A stretch of 64,000 nucleotides of DNA from Hyperoodon ampullatus. Taxonomy: Eukaryota > Chordata > Mammalia > Artiodactyla > Ziphiidae. Below the pieces are notes generated by a model. The model did no database searches. It saw nothing but the letters and a program-made list of their open reading frames with translations, and was not told the DNA's origin. The position numbers and the translations under genes are program-made. Below are positions 57,150-64,000 of the stretch, piece after piece. Position 1 is the first letter of the stretch; each line of letters opens with the position of its first letter. The stretch is from assembly GCA_949752795.1 (NCBI GenBank), contig OX457056.1, positions 202,431,654-202,495,653 on the forward strand, read 5' to 3'.

Positions 57150-57425
57150 AAAAAAATTCCATTTGGAACTAGGGGGCCGCTGACTCACAACTTTTTACAC
57201 ATTCCCTCTTTTCAGCCTGGCCCAGAACACACCTGGGCCATCCTAAGCACCCCCTGCCCCTCATCTCCCAGTCTTCCCTGCCCTTTCTTTCTTCATCCTA
57301 ACTATAGCTCCTAATCCTGTACTCTCACCTCTACTTCTACCAATCCCCAAAATGAGACCCTACTTTGTGAAAAAAGGGATTGGGGGGAAGCTCTGGGAGG
57401 GCAGCTTCAAACTTTCCACCTTAGG

Positions 57426-57640
57426 GGAAGGGGCTTAAGGTCAGACTGAACTGGGCTGGGCTGGCTGGGCTGGCCTCTTACCTTTAGGAAAGGGGTTAGA
57501 GGTCAGGCTGGACTGGGCTACTGGTATAAAAGGGGCTGGAGATTGTGCTAGACTAGACTAGCAGTCCTAAGAAAGGGGCTGGAGACCAGGCTGGATTGGA
57601 CTGGGTTAGGAAACATGGGGAAGGAGCTGGGTTCAGGCTG
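57426..57640 (+). repeat. Degenerate minisatellite, about five units
   Basis: Units begin (g)aaaggggctt/gg at 57426, 57488, 57528, 57571 and 57618, each followed by a tcaggctggactgggct-like string. Spacings are 62, 40, 43 and 47 bp. Confidence 0.6.
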
Positions 57641-58834
57641 AGCTGAGGGCCTGGGGTTCAAGGCCTGGACCTCTGCAGTGGGGCCCGGCTGGCATACACA
57701 GTTGGGCTGAAACAAGTTTTTCAGCATCATGCTGTGCCTGGGACTGGGCTCTCCCCTGCACCCGGAAACAGGACATGAAGGCTTTGAAGGGCTTACTTCC
57801 CCCACCCCAGCAATTCCTCCTGAACAAGGGCCTTCCCCAGAGGGGCCACTGGGGCAAACAGGGAGGAGCCAGATCTGGGGTTTCAGAGGAAGTCACTGGC
57901 CACCAGCTTTCCTGAGTTCAAAAAGTGGGTTCCCCGTCTCTCTGGCCCATTCCTTTCCCCCAAGCAGGGCAGAGTCCAGGCCTAGCAATCTACCTCTCCC
58001 CTGGACCCCCACCTCCCTTTCAGAAACATACACACACACACAATGTGAACCTGCAAATGCTGAAACCCAGTCACATGCCCACCCTGGCAGCCCCATAACC
58101 CAACACAATCGTACTGCCAAGCCATGCATTCAACAACACATCCTCATTTATGTACTTTTCGCTGCCAACTCACACCCAGTGGTCATGCCTCCTCTGCCTC
58201 GTTCAGCACCGCATCCCTAGCACACAGAATTGGGGCTGGCACCTGGAGAGGGCTCAATGAATATTAGCTGAATGAATGAATCCACCAAGACATACATCAG
58301 AAACAAATACATATACAAGCCCACATGCCTATTAATACATGTATACGTACGTCCCTTATATACACATATCCAAGCCCTCTCTGAGGTCAGAAGTCACTAC
58401 ATACACAAGCTCACACTCAGGCAGAAAGATCAGATGTACACCTAGCGCCAGACACAAACACACTGCAGATAGGTGTTACCTAGGACTTCCAGGGCGCATT
58501 AGTGGTCACAGCTGGCTGGTAAATGTCCTTCAGTCATATCAGGCCTGCAGAGGGGTGGGATATGTGTGTGTGTACAAATGCAGGCCTTGGAGTTCTGAGG
58601 TCCTGGAGCAACGAGGAGCTGGGCTGGCAGCAGGGCAGGGCCGAGGTAACTGCATGGACTGGAAAGGGTGTGGGGTGGGCCATGCAGTCCTTTCCTCTGG
58701 TTTCTTCCTGCCAGCTTGGGAGGTGGGGGCAGAGGTGCAGGTCTATGAGGCCTTACCTGAGATCCAGAGACCTTAGTGAGGGAACAGTCTGAGGCCTCAG
58801 ATTCCCCTGTCTGGGATGAAAATGAGGGAGACTT
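57641..58834. other. Intergenic DNA downstream of LDB1
   Basis: GC-rich at first, with an L2 3' terminus at 58215-58285 (ggctcaatgaatattagctg aatgaatgaatcc) and ca-rich stretches around 58030 and 58300-58460. The 163-codon plus-strand reading frame at 57729-58220 has no recognisable domain and crosses low-complexity sequence, so I do not call it. Confidence 0.5.
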
Positions 58835-58957
58835 GGAATTCCCTGACACTTTCACTGCCGTGGCCCGGGTTCAATCCCTGGTCAGGGAACTAAGATCCTG
58901 GAACTAAGATCCTGAAAGATGCACGGCACAACCAAAAAAAAAAAAAAGAAAAAAAAA
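58835..58957 (+). mobile_element. Rearranged minimal SINE
   Basis: Starts ggaattccctgacactttca, missing the usual gtccagtggttaggactc part, and carries a tandem duplication of ggaactaagatcctg at 58886-58915. A-rich tail. Confidence 0.85.
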
Positions 58958-59740
58958 AGGAGGGAGACAGGGTAGGGGTTTTTGCAGGTGCTAATACCCC
59001 TCCCCAACCCACTGTAGTATCTCCCTATCTTGCCAATCTTCTATAATAGTGGGGAAGGAGAGGAATCAGGGAGAATAACTACCTGGAAAGGAGTCTGAAA
59101 AGTGCCCTATTCCTCCTACCATCTCTCTGTGGAGCTTCAGGCTGTCCCCTAGCAATAGTGCTTAAGCATCCTCCTCTCTCTGTGCCTCAGCCCAAAGTCA
59201 GCAAGGAGACAACCCCACTACTCTCCCGCTTCCGCACCCAGGGACCTAACACCAGAGGAGACTAGTTCAGATCTCAGCTGGGCTGGTAAGCTAGAGGCCA
59301 GGTAGGGGTAGGAATCTGACAAAAACAGGACTGAGCCTCCCAAGAATTCTAACCACCCAAAGCTCCTCCAATCCAAGCCCCCTCCTGGGCAAGGACCCCT
59401 TCCTCCACCCCTCCCCCAACAGCCTAATCCAGGTCTGTCTATCCCAGGAACCCAGCCTGCAGAGGACCACCACCTGTCTGGCAGCCCCATGACAGTTAGG
59501 GGTGAGGAACAATAGTCCTGGGAGGGGCTGGGAAGTCAACTTTTGAGGAATACAGGGCAGCCTGGGACACATCAAGACCACCACCAGAAGAGTGAGGGGA
59601 AATGTGAGATGGGAGTGAGGGGGAATTCACAAGCCCAATTCATGCCTGTTCCCCAATGACTGGTGTTAGGGACTGCAGGAAGGAGGGGAAAAAGACTGCC
59701 TTGGACTGAGTCATTATAGGCATCAATGACCAACCAAGAC
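58958..59740. other. Intergenic DNA downstream of LDB1
   Basis: Unique-looking, with only short reading frames. No repeat or gene recognised. Confidence 0.45.
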
Positions 59741-59744
59741 ACTC

Positions 59745-59797
59745 TCAAACCAAAAAGTCTCTTTATTGATGGGTACCATACATGACTCAAATGGCCC

Positions 59798-59831
<34 letters not shown>

Positions 59832-61380
59832 TACAGCGGGCGGGGTGGGACATCCACCTTCCCTACCCCTTCCCTCAGCTCCTGACACAATATCCTTCCA
59901 AAAGTGGCAGCTGGAGTAGAGGAAACAGGATGTGAGGGACCCCAGAATCCAGAAGGAAGACTGGGGAGAGAGGTGGTGCTAACACTTCTGGAACTGGCCA
60001 CAGGAGAAGGCAGAGAAGCCACAGAGCTGCGTCCAGACTCATGGGACCCTGCTCTCGGCCTCACCCTGGGCCTGGAGCCTCCACATGTCCAATTGTGAAA
60101 CAGAGCTGAGGATCCTGGCTGCCTCCCCTGTCCTTCTATGAAGAAAGGGAGAGAGGAGATACTGGGAGATGAAGAGCCTTTACTTCAGCTGGAGGACAAA
60201 AGCCTATTGCTCCCTGGTGGGCTCAGAGCTGGGACACCCTCAGTGGCTTCTACCCCTCCTTGAAGGGCAGGGGAGGACTAGATATGCAGTCTGAGGGGTC
60301 GGGGAAAGAGAGTACTGGAGAGTGGATGAACCCCTCCTCCACCCATGCCTGCCCAACTGAGACAAAACAAAACACACAGTGACAAACAAGGCTGCTCCCT
60401 TCCCGCCACACTCCCTAAGGGAGGGAGCCTCCCCCTCCCCCCATCCAAGACAGCTGCTCTAGTGGAGGACTTGTAAAGAATATACACACCATGGAGGGAG
60501 GGGGTTGGGGTCTGGGATAGAAGGAGTCACAAGCACTAGGAGGGCAGGCCAGAGTCCTAGAGGATGGGGAGACAGAGACAACAGCAGGGGGCTGTCACAG
60601 AAGTGAGGCCATCAATAGCGCCCTACCCTCATGGCATGCCTTCCGCAACTCCAGTCACCCCAGAGGAAAAGGGAAGAGAGATGGCAAAGTGTCTCCTTGG
60701 TCTGAAGCTCTCAAACTGTATAAAATGGTAATGCATACCACCCTACCTCCACATGGGCCCTAAGCTCTCCATCTGCCAGGCATAGGGAGGTAGCTGGACC
60801 TTTAATAAGGGGAAATAGGGAACATGAGTGATTTTTTTTTTTAAACTTACATTTTTAATAATATTATTTTTTAAAAAACTTGGAGCTGGGATAGGTGGCA
60901 GAAGGGAGGAGCCCAGAGCTTTACCCCTCTACTACCAGCCACCTAAGGGGAGGGTTTGGAGGAGGGGCATTCAACCAAGCCCCATAACTTTTAAGTCCCT
61001 AAGGGCTGTGGGCAAAGACAACCCCAGGCTTGAAGAGGGTGGAGTCAGGAGGATGGGGGAACCCAGAACCTGGGGTGAGGATGGAGGCAAATGCCCTGGG
61101 AGGTGGTCAGGACATTTCTCAGAGGCCCAGGGTCCACATAGGCATCCACATGAGTACCCCCTTCCCCCAAAAGGCTCTGCAGAGGCCAGCCCAAGCCCAG
61201 GGCCACTGGGGGGCAAATCTTGGCACCTGCCCCCAGTGAGTCCAGTTCCTCCCTGAAGCGGGTGGATGAGGCTGTCCATTTTAGATGCTCAGTCTCTTCA
61301 TTCTGTCTTCTGCTCCCTGGGGCTTCGAGGGGTGGGGCAGACAGGCAGAGCGCTGGGTGGCGGAGGCCGTGGCAAGGCCT
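59745..61380 (-). other. LDB1: LDB1 3' UTR
   Basis: About 1.6 kb from the LDB1 stop codon to the first convincing poly(A) signal. It contains a 29-nt T-tract on the transcript (A's at 59798-59826) shortly before the signal, and an AU-rich patch around 60835-60880. No interspersed repeat is seen, in contrast to the flanking intergenic DNA. Confidence 0.7.
59762..59767 (-). promoter_or_regulatory. LDB1: LDB1 poly(A) signal
   Basis: AATAAA on the minus strand (tttatt on plus), followed by the T/G-rich downstream sequence gagactttttggtttgagag. Cleavage is expected near 59745. Confidence 0.8.
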
Positions 61381-61611
61381 TTACTGGGAGGCCTGTGACG
61401 TGGGGTTCTCCGATTTGCTCTCTTGGCTGGACGGAGGCTTGCTGTTCCAGGGGCTGTTGGCGCCCAGGGCAGGGGAGTTGTTAAAGCTGTCCTCGTCGTC
61501 AATGCCGTTGGCCGCGTCAAACTGGGTGTTCTCCAGCCGGGTGATGAGCCTCTCGTCCTCGTCCCCAAACTCCCCGCCCATCAGGGTGGGCTCCCCCACC
61601 ACCATCACATC
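61381..61611 (-). CDS. LDB1: LDB1 last coding exon (residues 300-375, LIM interaction domain)
   Basis: LDB1 (NLI/CLIM2) is a nuclear adaptor that dimerises and binds LIM-homeodomain and LMO proteins, bringing distant enhancers to promoters. This exon encodes 76 residues and TAA at 61383-61381. It starts DVMVVGEPTLMGGEFGDEDE and continues with RLITRLENTQFDAANGIDD, which is the LIM interaction domain. The Ser-rich tail ends NPTSQASQ. The acceptor is cactctcag, phase 0. Fully intact. Confidence 0.98.
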   Translation of the reverse strand, partial: DVMVVGEPTLMGGEFGDEDERLITRLENTQFDAANGIDDEDSFNNSPALGANSPWNSKPPSSQESKSENPTSQASQ

Positions 61612-62326
61612 CTGAGAGTGGCGGAGGTCCCCAAACATAATCGGGGCAGGGGCTCGCCCAGCCCAGGGCAGCAGATACCCCCAGAGCCCCAACACCCACC
61701 TGGGAAACTCAACCCCACCCCCACCCCCCACTTATACCCCAATTTAAAACCCCAACTCCTCTGATACCCTCCGCCCCTGGAATACTTCCCACTGAAGGGC
61801 TGCAAAGCATCATAGCCTTTAACCTATATCCACTGGATTCTGGGAGAAGTCAGTCTACTCCTCTAGCTCCCTAGTCCATCTCTCCAAAATTTTAGGGGCT
61901 CCTGAACGTCTGTCCAATGTGAGAGAGAGGGAGCAGATCAAAAACACCGGAGGGGAAATGTATGTGCGTGTATGTATTCTAGATTTGCACACATTCAAGT
62001 CTGTGTGTCCCTCTGTCAGCGTGTGTGTCTCTCTGGTGGTCTGTGTGTCCCTAAGCTGTCCTTTATGTCCACACGTTCCCACGGCTGTCTCCGTCCCTTG
62101 ATGTCGTACGTTGTTATGTCTGAGTCTGTGTGATCACAATCATGCACGTGATGACAAGGACTGTCATCGGGGACAAGAGTCAGCCCACGATGGCAAAGTA
62201 CACTGGGAAAAACTGTCTTTGTTTCTACGTCTGCTAGTGAGCTCAGGATGGGACAGGGTCAAGGATCAAGGGTCAGGGGCCAGCAGTGGGGCAGCCCAGA
62301 AGAGAGAAGAAAGCCGAGATGCTTAC

Positions 62327-62475
62327 AGGTACCTGGCTGGAGAGGGCGAAGGTGCTGGCTGGGCTTTTCTTCTTGCTGTTGCTGTTGTTGGTGTTGCCGC
62401 CCCCCGAGCTCATGGTGCTGCCCCCTGACATCTTCCTTTTCCGCCGCTTGCTGGGCTGCTGCCGTGCAGGCTCCG
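62327..62475 (-). CDS. LDB1: LDB1 coding exon with nuclear localisation signal (residues 250-299)
   Basis: 149 nt. With the G carried from the previous exon it encodes AEPARQQPSKRRKRKMSGGS and on to STFALSSQVP. SKRRKRK is the nuclear localisation signal. The acceptor is cctggcacag and the donor gtaagc. A second in-frame donor (cag|gtacct) lies 6 nt upstream. Confidence 0.97.
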
Positions 62476-62679
62476 CTGTGCCAGGGAAAGGAGACTCAGG
62501 TGGGGTAGCGCCCTGGGACCCTTATTCCCCATTCTGGCTCCTAAGGAGCCTGAGCCTACCCTGATCCCAATCTCGCAGACCCAGGAAAGAGGAAAGGGCT
62601 TTGTGAGGAGACAGCGATACAGCCTTGGGGAAGCAGCATCAGATACTGGTAAGAGCAGGTGCAGGTGCAAGGCACTCAC

Positions 62680-62803
62680 CAGGGGGTGCTACCATGCGCT
62701 GCCACTTCTGGAAGAGGCAGGTCTTGAGACAGTCACGGGGGCTGAGGCTGTAGGTCTTGTGGCGGGACATGAGCTCCTGCATGGGCTCGAGTATCACACA
62801 GAG
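62680..62803 (-). CDS. LDB1: LDB1 coding exon (residues 209-249)
   Basis: 124 nt starting LCVILEPMQELMSRHKTYSL and ending KWQRMVAPP plus one base (G) of the next codon. The acceptor is tccccccag and the donor gtgagt. The region includes part of the conserved domain that contacts SSBP partners in published work. Confidence 0.97.
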
Positions 62804-62895
62804 CTGGGGGGAGACCAGTTAGTGGCTTGTCAGGGGACAGACGTGGAGTGGAGACCAAATGGGATGGGGCAGAAATTGGGTGACCAGAGACTCAC

Positions 62896-62979
62896 TCGGA
62901 GGTAGTTGAGAGTGGAATTGGACAGCCCACACCGGGTGATGTTTTTGGAGAGCTGATCCAACATCTGGGGGTCCTGGGC
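62896..62979 (-). CDS. LDB1: LDB1 coding exon (residues 181-208)
   Basis: 84 nt, phase 0-0, encoding AQDPQMLDQLSKNITRCGLS then NSTLNYLR. The acceptor is ctcctctag and the donor gtgagt. Confidence 0.97.
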
Positions 62980-63213
62980 CTAGAGGAGGAGAAAGGTAAG
63001 AATACTAACACCTGGGTTGCATCTGCTCACCTGCCCTATCATCTTAGCCTCGTGACACCCGAGAGAAGAGGGGCTACTATATAAAAACCCATTTTTCAGA
63101 TGGATAAACTTCAACCCTCTGTCTAGGGCCACTGGTGGGTAATGGCAGGCCTCGTTCCACCCTTCTCGCTGCCTGCCCTCAGCCTTGTGGCTTAGGTCCT
63201 GTGCACAACTCAC

Positions 63214-63336
63214 ATGCATGGCAAGGATGCTGCGGGGGATGAGCTCTCGGTGCTGCCGGATGCTGAAGTGCCACGTCTTTATCCGCATCATGTCATCAAA
63301 CATGAACTCCAGGTACAACCGGCCCTCCACACAAAC
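63214..63336 (-). CDS. LDB1: LDB1 coding exon (residues 140-180)
   Basis: 123 nt, phase 0-0, encoding VCVEGRLYLEFMFDDMMRIK and on to SILAMH, the end of the dimerisation domain. The acceptor is tgtttccag and the donor gtgagttg. Confidence 0.97.
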
Positions 63337-63499
63337 CTGGAAACAAGCTTGTCACAAGTCTGCCCACCTCCCCACATACCCAAAAGTATACCGGTTCCCG
63401 TTTCCTCATGATTCTCCCACTGCATACACTCCTGCCACCTTAACAGAAATCTGGGTGCATAACTGACATGGACCATCTCCTCATATACCCGCCACACCG

Positions 63500-63564
63500 G
63501 CGCGCGCACACACACACGCACGCACGCACACACGCACGCGCACACACACGCACACACACACACA
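63500..63564. repeat. Alternating purine-pyrimidine repeat (CG/CA)n in LDB1 intron
   Basis: Sixty-five bases of strictly alternating cgcgcgcacacacgcacgca-type sequence, a strong Z-DNA candidate and likely length-variable. Confidence 0.95.
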
Positions 63565-63856
63565 GTAGAAACGCTTAATAGATTCTTGTCCTCTCCTCTT
63601 GTAGCTAGTGATGCACTCGTCGGCCATAAGCTCCATGAGGACAGGCTCTTGTTCACTGGTGTCTCCCTGTGGCCCAGAAAACTGTCATGTACAAACTCAA
63701 TACATGTCTGCTGAATACTGCAGCATGCCTGCGATCCCTGTGTATCTTGCCACTTCCCATTATGCCTCCCTGGGGAAAAGCCAAGTACATTTTTGGGAGC
63801 CAGAAGGGGAATCCAACCCAGGTGCTTCAGTGCTCCACATCCAGCTGGGTGCTGAC

Positions 63857-64000
63857 CTGGGTGAACATAGGTTTGCCATGTTGGGTCACCATGCTGCCCT
63901 GGTCACAGTCAAGGGAAACAAAGTTGCTGTGGAATGCCTCCTTGGGGTGCTTAAGTACATAGTAGAGCTCCGTAGCACCACCCTCAAAGATGCTGCGGAA
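63857..64000 (-). CDS. LDB1: LDB1 coding exon, cut by the window edge (residues 92-139)
   Basis: 144 nt seen, in frame from base 64000: FRSIFEGGATELYYVLKHPK and on to VTQHGKPMFTQ. The donor is gtcagc. It belongs to the N-terminal dimerisation domain. The exon's 5' border lies beyond the window. Confidence 0.96.

Noticed and set aside
57729..58220. 163-codon plus-strand reading frame downstream of LDB1
   Set aside because: No recognisable domain, Pro/Ser/Thr-rich composition expected from GC-rich DNA, and it runs through ca-repeats.
1..64000. CRISPR arrays, tRNA/rRNA genes, bacterial operons or integrated viral genes
   Set aside because: None seen. The tRNA-like heads belong to SINEs, and the LTRs have no internal retroviral genes.

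Overview
This is nuclear DNA of a mammal, almost certainly a cetacean and probably a toothed whale. It carries about 30 tRNA-derived SINEs of the CHR family (both the ~330 bp long form and the ~200 bp short form that begins ggcttccctggtggcgcag), alongside mammalian L1, L2, MIR, MER5-like and LTR repeats, spliced genes and CpG-island promoters. Nothing bacterial, viral or CRISPR-like was seen. The gene order matches human 10q24.32 from memory: ARMH3, then HPS6, then LDB1.

Layout. (1) 1 to ~27.5 kb is the 5' part of ARMH3 (C10orf76) on the minus strand. A CpG-island promoter lies near 27.2-27.5 kb, followed by an untranslated first exon, a 17.7 kb first intron holding a nearly full-length L1, and five coding exons at 9475-9576, 6674-6730, 6418-6564, 4184-4291 and 150-242. 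These encode residues 1-169; the rest of the gene is off the left edge. (2) 27.5-31.5 kb is intergenic, made of old repeats. (3) HPS6, plus strand, has a single coding exon at 31918-34329 (803 codons) behind a GC-rich promoter. Its poly(A) signal at 34477 lies just before an LTR that is itself interrupted by an L1-derived insertion. (4) 34.5-59.7 kb is intergenic. It holds SINEs, two related LTRs, an MLT1-like LTR, a fragmented old L1, an RPL32 processed pseudogene, and several splice-site-flanked open segments on the minus strand that I cannot assign to a known gene. (5) 59.7-64.0 kb is the 3' half of LDB1 on the minus strand: five complete coding exons, one exon cut by the window edge (together residues 92-375 of the 375-residue isoform) and a ~1.6 kb 3' UTR with poly(A) signal.

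The three genes do not form a pathway. ARMH3 supports Golgi PI4KB/GBF1 function, HPS6 is a BLOC-2 subunit for lysosome-related organelles, and LDB1 is a nuclear adaptor for LIM-domain transcription factors. All recognised coding exons are open and have consensus splice sites. No undescribed system is evident. The observations most worth checking are the orphan exon-like segments at 40-48 kb, the possible L1 3' transduction after HPS6, twin ZNF143/THAP11-type motifs at the ARMH3 promoter, a near-perfect CTCF core at 39361, a 215 bp intronic duplication, and two sequence-identical SINEs in inverted orientation. Repeat family names and boundaries are from reading, not from a RepeatMasker run.
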